A stretch of 64,000 nucleotides of DNA, taken from NCBI GenBank assembly GCA_965228695.1, contig CBDDIB010000002.1:4588001-4652000 (forward strand), in the 5' to 3' direction. The notes below the pieces were generated by a model, which made no database searches, was not told where the DNA came from, and saw only the letters and a program-made list of their open reading frames with translations. Within the stretch, counting starts at the first letter, position 1. The number at the start of each line of letters is the position of its first letter. Of the stretch, positions 36,198 to 44,348 are shown piece after piece. This DNA comes from JAJFJD01 sp965228695. Lineage in GTDB: Bacteria > Pseudomonadota > Alphaproteobacteria > UBA8366. Both the position numbers and the translations under genes were made by a program.

Positions 36198-37360
36198 AGG
36201 TCTTCGCGCAACTCGACGACACGTTGCGGCTCAACGAAGAAGAGAGGATGCTGCTGGACAGCGTCCGCGCCTTGGCGAACGACACGATCGCGCCGCGCGC
36301 GGAAGGCCATGACCGCGACGGCAGCTTCCCGTGGGACAACGTGGCGGATATCAACGCGCTAGGCCTGAACGCCATGTTCATCCCGGAAAACTACGGCGGC
36401 GCGGCCTTGTCCTACTGCGTCTACCTCGCCTGCGTCCGGGAGATTTCAAAGGCCTGCGCATCGACCGGCGTAATCTGGGCGACCAACTTCCATGCCATGA
36501 AGCCGGTGATTGATCTTGGCAGCGAGGCATTGCGGCAGAAATTCCTGCCGCGCATGGCCGAGGGCGCGCTCGCGTCACTCTGCATCACCGAGCCGAATGC
36601 CGGCTCGGACGCGACCGGCATGCAGACCAAGTTCACGCCGGATGGCGACGACATCGTGGTCAGCGGCGGCAAGACCTTCATCACCAACGGCGGTGCGTCG
36701 GATTTCTATCTCGTCTTCGGCAAATGGAGCGAGATCGAGGACGCCCGCGGCGCGATCACCGCGCTTATAATCGAGAAAGCCACGCCTGGATTCAGCACGA
36801 CGACGCCGGAGGACAAAATGGGGCTGCGCGCATCCTCCACCTCGGGGCTGGTGTTCGACGACTGCCGGGTGCCGATGGAGAACCTACTCGGCAAGCCGGG
36901 CGACGGACTGCCGATCCTGCTGGCCTCACTCAACAAGTCCCGCCCCAGCGTTGCGGCCCACGCGCTCGGCATCGCCCGTGCGGCCTTCGAGGACGGTGTG
37001 GCCTATATCAACCAGCGCAGCCAATCCGGCCGCCGCATTGTCGAGTTCCAGGGCATCCAGTTCATGCTGGCCGACATGGCGACCGATCTGGCGATGTGCG
37101 AGAATTGGCTCTGGCATGTGGGCCGCTTGGTCGACGATGGCGCCACGGATTTCGGCGTCGAGGCGTCGATGCTGAAGATGCGCGCCTCCGACCTCGCGAT
37201 GCGGATCGCGACCGACGCGGTGCAATTCCATGGCGGCTACGGCTATATCAAGGAATACCGGGTCGAACGCCTGATGCGGGACGCCAAGGTCACGCAGATC
37301 TGGGAAGGCACGAACCAGGTCCACCGGCAGCTCATTGGCCGCAGTTTCCTCGAAAAATAA
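36194..37360 (+). CDS. acyl-CoA dehydrogenase (AliB/BadJ-like position)
   Basis: FAD-dependent acyl-CoA dehydrogenase, 388 aa. The catalytic base is E371 in QIWEGTNQVHR, as in short/medium-chain enzymes, and the FAD region CITEPNAGSDATGM is typical. It starts at a GTG that overlaps the SDR stop (GTGA, 36194-36197); the frame is open for nearly 300 bases further up but only as a shadow of the SDR gene. It would introduce the first double bond into the activated acid. Confidence 0.95.
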   Translation: MKVFAQLDDTLRLNEEERMLLDSVRALANDTIAPRAEGHDRDGSFPWDNVADINALGLNAMFIPENYGGAALSYCVYLACVREISKACASTGVIWATNFHAMKPVIDLGSEALRQKFLPRMAEGALASLCITEPNAGSDATGMQTKFTPDGDDIVVSGGKTFITNGGASDFYLVFGKWSEIEDARGAITALIIEKATPGFSTTTPEDKMGLRASSTSGLVFDDCRVPMENLLGKPGDGLPILLASLNKSRPSVAAHALGIARAAFEDGVAYINQRSQSGRRIVEFQGIQFMLADMATDLAMCENWLWHVGRLVDDGATDFGVEASMLKMRASDLAMRIATDAVQFHGGYGYIKEYRVERLMRDAKVTQIWEGTNQVHRQLIGRSFLEK

Positions 37361-37377
37361 CAACAAGACGGACCCCC

Positions 37378-37773
37378 ATGTCGACCTTCAAGACGCTTCC
37401 GGACACGGAGAACACGTTCCATGAACTGCTGGGCTACACGTTTCGCGAATGGCGCGACGGTTATGTTGAACTTGAACTGGAAGTGCTGAAGAGACACCGG
37501 AACCGGCAGGGATGGATTCACGGCGGCGTTATCTTGAGTCTCCTCGACATCGCCAGCACCTTTGCCGGCAACCATAGCGAGGCGGGGCCGACCGCCACGG
37601 TGACTGTAAACATGTCCTGCAATTTCATCGCCGGCACCCAGGAAAACATCATCCGCACCGAAGGCCGACTGGTGCGAAAAGGCCGCTCGACCTTCTTCAC
37701 GGACAACAAGGTGTTCGAAGACGCGAGCGGCAAAATCTTGGCGACCGCGCAAGGCGTCCATAAAATTCTCTGA
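37378..37773 (+). CDS. PaaI-type hot-dog thioesterase
   Basis: Thioesterase of 131 aa. The HGG motif (H48-G49-G50) followed by D57 in SLLDIA is the PaaI/YdiI-type active site. It probably releases free acid from dead-end CoA esters, freeing CoA, and is the last gene of the operon, 17 bases after the acyl-CoA dehydrogenase. The frame is open upstream through the dehydrogenase, but the ATG at 37378 is where similarity starts. Confidence 0.9.
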   Translation: MSTFKTLPDTENTFHELLGYTFREWRDGYVELELEVLKRHRNRQGWIHGGVILSLLDIASTFAGNHSEAGPTATVTVNMSCNFIAGTQENIIRTEGRLVRKGRSTFFTDNKVFEDASGKILATAQGVHKIL

Positions 37774-37830
37774 AACACATACCCATTCATCGGAATCACG
37801 GACACTCTTTCACTCGTCTCGATCACAATA

Positions 37831-37901
37831 CCTCATCCTGAGCCTGTCGAAGGATGGCGCGGCGCCACCGGTTACAATGCTTCGACATGCTCAGCATGAG
37901 G
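37831..37901. repeat. intergenic palindromic repeat, copy B
   Basis: Second copy of the element at 26214-26279. The left arm begins CCTCATCCTGAGCCTGTCG at 37831 and the right arm ends with the matching CAGCATGAGG at 37901. The arms pair with about four mismatches in 26, around a 19-base loop containing GGCGCCACCGG. It lies between the thioesterase and the racemase genes, in a co-directional gap, and may end transcription of the ring-degradation operon. Confidence 0.75.
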
Positions 37902-37941
37902 CGGAATTGGGTTATCCTGGAAACTCGATAGGGAGACAGCC

Positions 37942-39063
37942 ATGCAACCGTTGGACGGCGTTCGCGTCCTCGACTTTTCGACCCTGCTGCCCGGCCCTCT
38001 CGCGGGGCTGTTGCTTACCGAGGCGGGCGCCGATGTGATCAAGGTGGAACGCGCCGACTATGGCGAGGAAATGCGCCTGTATGAGCCGCGTTTCAGCGAC
38101 ACCAGCCTGAACTTTGCCGTGTTGAACCGCGGCAAGCGCAGCCTGGCGCTCGACCTCAAGGACCCGGCGGTCATCGAAAGGCTCAAGCCGTTGATCGCCG
38201 ACTCCCAGGTGATCCTAGAGCAGTTCCGGCCGGGCGTGATGGACCGCCTCGGTCTCGGCTACGAGGCGGTCAAGGCGATCAATCCGTCGATCGTCTATTG
38301 CTCGATCACCGGCTACGGACAGGACGGCCCGAAGGCGCAGACCGCCGCGCACGACCTGAACTATATCGGCGATACGGGCATGCTCGCCCTCTCCGGCGAC
38401 CGCGACGGCGCGCCGATCCCGCCGCCGGGCCTGATCGCCGATATCGGCGGCGGCACGCTGCCCGCGGTGATCAATATCCTGTTGGCCCTGCGGCAGGCCG
38501 AGAAGACGGGCGACGGCACCCATCTCGACATCGCAATGTGCGATGGCCTGTTCGCCTGGCAGTACTGGGCCATCGGCGCGGTCGGCATTACCGGCCGCGC
38601 GCCGAAACCGGGCGGTGACCTGGTGACCGGCGGAACACCGCGCTACCAGCTCTACCGCACCGCCGACGGACGGTTCGCCGCGATCGCGGCGCTGGAACAG
38701 AAGTTCTGGGACAATCTCTGCGACCTCATCGACCTGCCCGATACCTTCCGGGAAGACGCGGAAGATCCAGAGGGAACCCGCGACGCCATCGCCGAGATCA
38801 TCGCCTCCAAGCCAGCGGATCATTGGCGGCAGGTTTTCGCCTCACGCGATACCTGCTGCACCATCGTCCAGGACATGGCGGAAGCATTGGCCGATCCACA
38901 TTTCAAGGAACGCGGACTGTTCGACCGTCGGGTCGTCGACGGCGACGAGGGGATTACCGCGATCCCGGTCCCGATCGCACCACAGTTCCGCAACGGCCAA
39001 AAAGACGCGAGTTATCCGAAGCTCGGCGACGCGAACGAGTTGCTGCCGGAAGATGCGGACTAG
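37942..39063 (+). CDS. alpha-methylacyl-CoA racemase
   Basis: Member of the family III CoA-transferase fold, 373 aa, but with racemase residues. H137 (AAHDLNY), D167 (IADIGGG) and E252 (AALEQKFW) align with H126, D156 and E241 of the Mycobacterium racemase MCR at a constant offset of eleven. It would epimerise 2-methylacyl-CoA esters so that they can be beta-oxidised. The gene follows the palindromic repeat and ends in a four-base overlap (CTAG) with the facing CoA-transferase gene. Confidence 0.92.
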   Translation: MQPLDGVRVLDFSTLLPGPLAGLLLTEAGADVIKVERADYGEEMRLYEPRFSDTSLNFAVLNRGKRSLALDLKDPAVIERLKPLIADSQVILEQFRPGVMDRLGLGYEAVKAINPSIVYCSITGYGQDGPKAQTAAHDLNYIGDTGMLALSGDRDGAPIPPPGLIADIGGGTLPAVINILLALRQAEKTGDGTHLDIAMCDGLFAWQYWAIGAVGITGRAPKPGGDLVTGGTPRYQLYRTADGRFAAIAALEQKFWDNLCDLIDLPDTFREDAEDPEGTRDAIAEIIASKPADHWRQVFASRDTCCTIVQDMAEALADPHFKERGLFDRRVVDGDEGITAIPVPIAPQFRNGQKDASYPKLGDANELLPEDAD

Positions 39064-40226
39064 TCCGCCGCCGTGCTGCCGCAAAGGTCATCGATGGCTT
39101 CGGCGCTCAATCCCATCCCCTCGAGAATTTCGCGAGTGTGCTCGCCGACCTCCGGCAGGCGGTAGAGCGGATCGTCCTCCCGGCAGGGCGCGGCGCCCGG
39201 AATGCTCGGCACCGGCACGGTGCCCACGCCCGGCTGCGTGATCATCGGCGCGGCGTTGACCGCTTGCACATGCGGATCATCGAGCCAGTCGAGCGGCGAC
39301 AGGACCGGACTGCACAGCACATCTACCGCCTTCATCCGTTCGACCCAAGTTGCCGTGGTTTCCTTCCGATAGGCTTCCCGCAGCAACGGCAGCAGGGTGT
39401 CCTTATTCGTCGCGCGAGTTTCGAAACTGTCGAAACGCGGATCTTCGGCCAGCTCGGGCACGCCGAGGACGCGACAGATCTTCGGGTATTTTTCTTCCTG
39501 CACCAGGGTCACCAGGACCCACCCATCCTTCGTCGGGAAGATGCCGCCCGGTACGTTCGGCAGGCGCGGCGGACCGCCGGCGAGGTAATGCTCGAGTATG
39601 TTCGGTGCGAGAACGGCGGCCGTGGTCTGCATCAGACTGATGTCGAGGTAGCGCCCGGCGGCACCATTCTGCCGTCCTATCAACGCCATGGACACCGACT
39701 GGAAGGCGTACAATCCGGTCAGCAGGTCGATGAGGAAAGCGCCGGTCTTGGTCGGCTCGTCGGTGCTGGACCGGTTGACCGACATCATGCCCGAGAAAGC
39801 CTGCGCCACCGTGTCGGTGCAGGGCTGATCGCGATACGGTCCCTCCTGGCCGTAGCCGCTGATCGACACATAGACGATGCCTGGATTTTCCTTGGCCACC
39901 GAGTCATAGGCGAGACCGAGCCGCGCCACCGCTCCGGGCCGGAAATTCTCGATAAAGATATCGGCGTCCCGGGCCATGCGGTGCGCCACGTCCAGCGCCG
40001 CCGGTTTCTTAAGATCCAGAACGATGCTTTTCTTCCCGCGGTTGTACGAGGCGGACAGCGATGTCTGCGTGCCATACCGCACGCCGATACCGCGTATCCA
40101 ATCGCCGCGGGGCGGTTCGATCTTGACCACGTCCGCACCATACAACGCCAACAGCATGCCGCAATGCGGGCCCGCGATTCCCTGGCTGATGTCGAGAACT
40201 TTCAAGCCCTTCAGGGGCAAATCCAT
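39060..40226 (-). CDS. family III CoA-transferase (CaiB/BaiF)
   Basis: CoA-transferase, 388 aa, with the catalytic aspartate D167 in FLIDLLTG and the N-terminal GLKVLDISQGIAGP. It differs from the racemase on the other strand, which has the HDLNY motif, and is a true transferase by these residues. Its acceptor is unknown. It faces the racemase with overlapping stops and diverges from the MmgE/PrpD gene across 194 bases. The start ATG has only a weak ribosome site. Confidence 0.92.
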   Translation of the reverse strand: MDLPLKGLKVLDISQGIAGPHCGMLLALYGADVVKIEPPRGDWIRGIGVRYGTQTSLSASYNRGKKSIVLDLKKPAALDVAHRMARDADIFIENFRPGAVARLGLAYDSVAKENPGIVYVSISGYGQEGPYRDQPCTDTVAQAFSGMMSVNRSSTDEPTKTGAFLIDLLTGLYAFQSVSMALIGRQNGAAGRYLDISLMQTTAAVLAPNILEHYLAGGPPRLPNVPGGIFPTKDGWVLVTLVQEEKYPKICRVLGVPELAEDPRFDSFETRATNKDTLLPLLREAYRKETTATWVERMKAVDVLCSPVLSPLDWLDDPHVQAVNAAPMITQPGVGTVPVPSIPGAAPCREDDPLYRLPEVGEHTREILEGMGLSAEAIDDLCGSTAAD

Positions 40227-40420
40227 GGCGTCATCTTTCTGCGTCGTTATGAGGCGGTATCCGCAAGGCTATAAGACGAGCGGCCAGACCGCCAAGACTA
40301 TCGACGCAACGGCGTAAATTTGTACGGACAAGTTGCCGGGAATTCGACCGAGCGATAAAGTCGAGGCTGTTCATCGGCCTGTCGGCAGACCAATGAAGCC
40401 CTTAGTCGAGGAGTTCCATC

Positions 40421-41818
40421 GTGCAGCAATCGCCCGCGAATTCGAACGCACCGGACCGGACCCGGCAGCTCGCCGACGAGGCGATCGCCTTGGCACCCGG
40501 CGACCTCAGCGCCGACGATGTCGCGCAACTGAAACGCCTCCTATTGGATCATCTGGGCGTCTGCCTGCGCGGGTCGTCGCTGCCCTGGGGCGAAGCGCTC
40601 ACCGATTGGGCCGAACCCTATGGCACGTCCGGCCCTTGCGTCATCTTCGGCACGAGGTTTCGCGCATCCCCGCCCGTCGCGGCGCTGGTCAATGCGACCG
40701 CGGCGCATGGCCTTGAGATGGATGATACCCACGATGAGTCGATCACCCATCCGGGCGCGGTGGTGATCGCGACGGCATTGGCCGTCGGCAGCGCGGAGAA
40801 CCGTAGCGGCGGCGACATCCTGGCGGCGATCGCGGCCGGCTACGAGGTAATGGCGCGCATCGGCCCGGCGGCGGATGTCGCCAACATGATCGAGCATGGG
40901 TTTCACCCGACCGCCTTGTTCGGCGGTTTCGGCGCGGCCACGGCGGCCGGGAAACTGCTGGGGCTCGACGCGGCAGGCCTGTGCTCCGCCTGGGGATTGA
41001 TGCTCTCGATGGCAGGCGGTTCGATGCAGTTCGCCGAGGATCCGCACGGCACCACGGTCAAGCGGCTGCACGGCGGCTACGGCGCACATAACGGCACGAT
41101 GGCCGCGCAGTTCGCGAAGCTTGGGATCGATGGACCGAAGCAGGCCTTCGACGGCGCCTACGGTCTGTGCAACATGTATGGCCAGACGCCCCAACCGGAA
41201 AAACTGGCCAAAAAATCCAACGCCCGGCTGGAAGTCCATAACATCAGCATCAAGCCCTACCCCTGCTGCCGGCTGTTCCACTCGACGATCGACGCGCTGT
41301 CGGAGACGACCGACGGCATGACGCTTCAGCCTGAGCAGATCGAGAAAATTCTCGTCGGCGGGCCGACAATCATGGTGACGCAGCATCTGATGCGGCGGCC
41401 GACCAGTGTCATGGCCGCCCAATACAGCCTGCCGTTCGCGCTCGCCACAAGCCTGTTGAAGAACCCGCATGCGTATGAATCCTATGCGGAAGATCAACTC
41501 GAGAACAGCGACATTCTCGACCTTGGCGACCGCGTCGATGCGGTCGTGGAGGACAAGCTCGACGACGCCTTCCCCGCGCATTTCGGAAGCTGGGTCGAGG
41601 TGACGACGCGCGACGGCGAAACGCGCCGGGCCGACGTTCTCGACAGCTACGGCACCGCGGCACGCCCAATGCCGGATGAGGCGTTGCGCGACAAGTTCGC
41701 CGGACTGGCGGCCACGGTCATGCCGGACCTAGCCCCGAATACCGTGTTCGATGCCGTCGACGCATTTTCCGATGCCCCGAATGCCGGTGCCTTGGTCGGC
41801 TTGTTCGCGCGGGCATAA
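40421..41818 (+). CDS. MmgE/PrpD family protein (copy 1)
   Basis: Protein of 465 aa in the 2-methylcitrate dehydratase/cis-aconitate decarboxylase/iminodisuccinate epimerase family. Typical stretches: LLLDHLGVCLRGSS near the N-terminus, the active-site region ATAAHGLEMDDTHD, and SIKPYPCCRLFHSTID. It starts with GTG, with GAGGAG upstream. The exact reaction cannot be read from sequence: dehydratase, decarboxylase, isomerase and epimerase activities are all known. Two further copies are in this window (42564 and 58007), each distinct. Confidence 0.92.
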   Translation: MQQSPANSNAPDRTRQLADEAIALAPGDLSADDVAQLKRLLLDHLGVCLRGSSLPWGEALTDWAEPYGTSGPCVIFGTRFRASPPVAALVNATAAHGLEMDDTHDESITHPGAVVIATALAVGSAENRSGGDILAAIAAGYEVMARIGPAADVANMIEHGFHPTALFGGFGAATAAGKLLGLDAAGLCSAWGLMLSMAGGSMQFAEDPHGTTVKRLHGGYGAHNGTMAAQFAKLGIDGPKQAFDGAYGLCNMYGQTPQPEKLAKKSNARLEVHNISIKPYPCCRLFHSTIDALSETTDGMTLQPEQIEKILVGGPTIMVTQHLMRRPTSVMAAQYSLPFALATSLLKNPHAYESYAEDQLENSDILDLGDRVDAVVEDKLDDAFPAHFGSWVEVTTRDGETRRADVLDSYGTAARPMPDEALRDKFAGLAATVMPDLAPNTVFDAVDAFSDAPNAGALVGLFARA

Positions 41819-41857
41819 CCTTCGCCTTGAATTCCAAATACTACGACAGGACGCCAC

Positions 41858-42544
41858 ATGCCGCTTCTCAACCTGGAAGACGACGCCAATAAAGTAATGG
41901 AAACAATCGAGGGCGGCGGCATCGCCGTGCTCCAACTCGACGTCGCATATCTCGTATGCGGTAACAAGGCCGACGCCATCGCGCGTATCTTCGAAGCCAA
42001 GGGACGCACCTTCAAGAAGCCGAACGGCATGCTGGCGAATTATGAGATCTTCGAGCAGTTGCTGATCACATCGGACAAGGCCAAGGACGTGACCCTCGCC
42101 GTTACGCAGGATTTCGACCTGCCGCTGTCCGTCGTCGCACCCTTCCGCCCCGACGCGCCGATCCTGGCTGGGCTGGAGCCCTTTGCGATCGAGCGGTCGA
42201 CCAAGGCGGGAACGCAGGACATCCTGTTGAACGCCGGCCCCCTGGCCAACAAACTCGCGGAATTGAGCCTAGAACAGGGAACGCCGGTCCTGGGGTCCTC
42301 GGCCAACAAGTCCGAAACCGGCAGCAAATTCCGCGCGGAGGATGTCGATTCCGAAGTACGGGACGCGGCGGACCTGATCATCGACTACGGTCTCTGCCGC
42401 TATCACAACCCGGTCGGTACCTCGAGCACGATCATCGATCTCGAAAATTTCGAGGTGCTGCGCTGGGGCGTCTGTTTTGATCAGATCGCCGACATTCTGC
42501 AGCGCTTTTTCAACATCGAGCTGGCGCCGAGCCCGCACGGATAG
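41858..42544 (+). CDS. YrdC/Sua5-like domain protein
   Basis: Protein of 228 aa resembling the nucleotide- and carbamoyl-binding YrdC fold. The core has IAVLQLDVAYLV in place of the usual phosphate-binding start, GRTFKKPNGML in the lysine-rich position, LGSSANKSETG matching the SANxSG motif, and GTSSTIIDL near the end. It is not the housekeeping t6A enzyme, since key positions differ (e.g. no PTDTVYGL). It lies 39 bases after an MmgE/PrpD gene and faces another, so a small-molecule carbamoyl role is possible. Confidence 0.72.
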   Translation: MPLLNLEDDANKVMETIEGGGIAVLQLDVAYLVCGNKADAIARIFEAKGRTFKKPNGMLANYEIFEQLLITSDKAKDVTLAVTQDFDLPLSVVAPFRPDAPILAGLEPFAIERSTKAGTQDILLNAGPLANKLAELSLEQGTPVLGSSANKSETGSKFRAEDVDSEVRDAADLIIDYGLCRYHNPVGTSSTIIDLENFEVLRWGVCFDQIADILQRFFNIELAPSPHG

Positions 42545-42563
42545 AGCTGCGCAAAATCCCGCG

Positions 42564-43994
42564 TTAGTTCGCCGCGAGACAGATCGCGCTATCGAGTTCC
42601 AGCAAGTCTTCGGCGGTCTCCAGCCCCATGATGGCCTTGCGAATGCGCTTCGCCCGTTTTTCGCTGACCGCGCGCCGCGCATTGTCCTCGAATTTTTCCG
42701 CAACGTCGGTCGCCGAAATCGGACTGAGATCGGATCCTCGATTGTATTGCTGGCTATGCGTCAACTCCCGGCCGTCCGTCGTTCGGATGGAAACGGCGCC
42801 GGAAAAATACTCCGGGAACAGCGTTCCGTCCGTGACCTCGTAACTCACCCGGTCACTGAGATTGGCTATTCCCGGGTCGAGGAATGCGGCCGGCTGGATT
42901 TCGGTCAAGGTAAACCGGCCCCGCGTGAGCGCCGCCGCAATCGTGTAGTGGATGCTGAATTGCGATGCATAGGAGTTCTGCGGCCGCCGTTTCCGGATTT
43001 CGGGCTCGCAAATCGCCATCTGATCCTTATGCACAAAGGCGGTAACGGATTCTATTTGTTCCGGACGCAAGTCATGTTCTTCACGAAGCGCCAACGCGCA
43101 ATCGATAAAGGCATCGGTCCAATTGCACGCCGGATACGGCTTGAAGGCGACGTTGATGATTTCCCATTCCTCGCCCAAACCGTAGGTGCAGGCCTCGACA
43201 TCGGGCTCCGGTTGGTCGGTCATGCAACTGTAGAGACCATATTTACCTTCGTAGCAGGTGCGCGGGCCGGTAAATCCGTGCTTGGCCCATGCGGCGGACG
43301 TAATGCCGTTCGCCGCCGCCAGCCCCGGATGAAGACGCTTCGACGAGGCACCGTCTGTGTGATACTCGCGCATCCCACCGGCCATACTGTGGGCCAATCC
43401 CTGTGCATGGGTGAGCTGTTGTTCGGTCAAGTCCATCAGCCGGCCCGCGATCATCGCGCTTGCATATGTGCCGACAACCGACGTCGAATGGAAGCCGGCA
43501 ATATGGAAGTCGCCGCCGGCAGCCTTGGCGATCCGCGTGCCGACTTCAATGCCCACGAGATACGCGGCCAACGCATCCCGCCCGCTCTTTCGACCCGCCA
43601 GGGCCGCCGCCAGCATCGTCGGGACGGCGCTCGACGAAGCATGAAATATCCCCGCCGTATAGGTATCGTCGAAGGCAAGGCCGTGGACCAGTGCACCGTT
43701 CACCATGGCAGCGTCGCGCATCGGCAACCGCACCGACATCCCGATCACCGGTGAGGACCCTTCGTCCGCCAAGCCGCGCGCGGCCATTAGCGCCCGCTGC
43801 GCAAATTCCCGTGTCGTCGACGCCAAGGCGATCCCGAAACTGTCCAAGAGATGAAGCTTCGCAAGATACACAACGTCGTTGGGCACACGCTCGATATCGA
43901 AGTTCGCCGCATATTCGGCATACGTCTCCGACACGGACGTCGATCCCGCGCCAATATTGCGCTGAAACACAGCAGGCTTAATAACCGTGCTCAT
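42564..43994 (-). CDS. MmgE/PrpD family protein (copy 2)
   Basis: Second MmgE/PrpD member, 476 aa. It has LLDSFGIALAST, the active-site region GALVHGLAFDDTYTAG (HGLAFDDT), GKYGLYSCM, and the cysteine-rich FKPYPACNWTDA. It is clearly diverged from copies at 40421 and 58007. AAGGAG lies ten bases before the ATG. It ends 19 bases from the stop of the YrdC-like gene. A palindrome and a -10-like box upstream suggest it is controlled by a repressor. Confidence 0.92.
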   Translation of the reverse strand: MSTVIKPAVFQRNIGAGSTSVSETYAEYAANFDIERVPNDVVYLAKLHLLDSFGIALASTTREFAQRALMAARGLADEGSSPVIGMSVRLPMRDAAMVNGALVHGLAFDDTYTAGIFHASSSAVPTMLAAALAGRKSGRDALAAYLVGIEVGTRIAKAAGGDFHIAGFHSTSVVGTYASAMIAGRLMDLTEQQLTHAQGLAHSMAGGMREYHTDGASSKRLHPGLAAANGITSAAWAKHGFTGPRTCYEGKYGLYSCMTDQPEPDVEACTYGLGEEWEIINVAFKPYPACNWTDAFIDCALALREEHDLRPEQIESVTAFVHKDQMAICEPEIRKRRPQNSYASQFSIHYTIAAALTRGRFTLTEIQPAAFLDPGIANLSDRVSYEVTDGTLFPEYFSGAVSIRTTDGRELTHSQQYNRGSDLSPISATDVAEKFEDNARRAVSEKRAKRIRKAIMGLETAEDLLELDSAICLAAN

Positions 43995-44025
43995 AAAAAA
44001 TATCTCCTTCCCCGAATATCCGCGC

Positions 44026-44031
44026 AGTATA
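44026..44031 (-). promoter_or_regulatory. candidate -10 box for the copy 2 MmgE/PrpD gene
   Basis: TATACT on the minus strand at 44031-44026, some 32 bases above the ATG at 43994. The position 17 bases further up has only a poor -35 match (TCATTT) that falls inside the adjacent palindrome. This arrangement would suit a regulated promoter. Confidence 0.35.
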
Positions 44032-44046
44032 CGCCAAGTCTAATTT

Positions 44047-44073
44047 AAAAATGAGAAAAAAAGTCTCATTTTT
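44047..44073. promoter_or_regulatory. palindromic operator candidate
   Basis: Perfect 10-base inverted repeat AAAAATGAGA (44047-44056) and TCTCATTTTT (44064-44073) around a seven-base A-rich spacer. It lies in the divergent gap between the MmgE/PrpD copy 2 gene and the flavoprotein gene, directly beside the candidate -10 box. Because it sits upstream of both genes, an operator is more likely than a terminator. Confidence 0.5.
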
Positions 44074-44348
44074 ATACAACTGTTTGGGGATATGACAACC
44101 CGCGAAGATTGAGAGATAACGGAGTTGGAACCGCCTGCACAATAGTTTTGCGAACCCAAATCTCCGCCTGAAATTCTCGACAAATCGCATCACGACGAAC
44201 AGCCTTCGGCGGCATCATCGGGCCCGCCGCCTCTCTAACGACCTGCGCGGCGAGGGGCAAACTTGACACAACCGGGCCCGGAACGATGCAATAAGTAACG
44301 ATTTCCGGCAAAATCCCATCCCCACCGCAAACCAAGAGGCTCCGTCGA

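Larger units (their letters stand above)
43995..44348. other. divergent intergenic region
   Basis: About 350 bases without a gene. The half nearest 43995 holds the -10 box and the palindrome described separately and is AT-rich. The half nearest 44349 has ordinary GC content and an AGAGG ribosome site before the flavoprotein ATG. I see nothing else in it. Confidence 0.5.
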
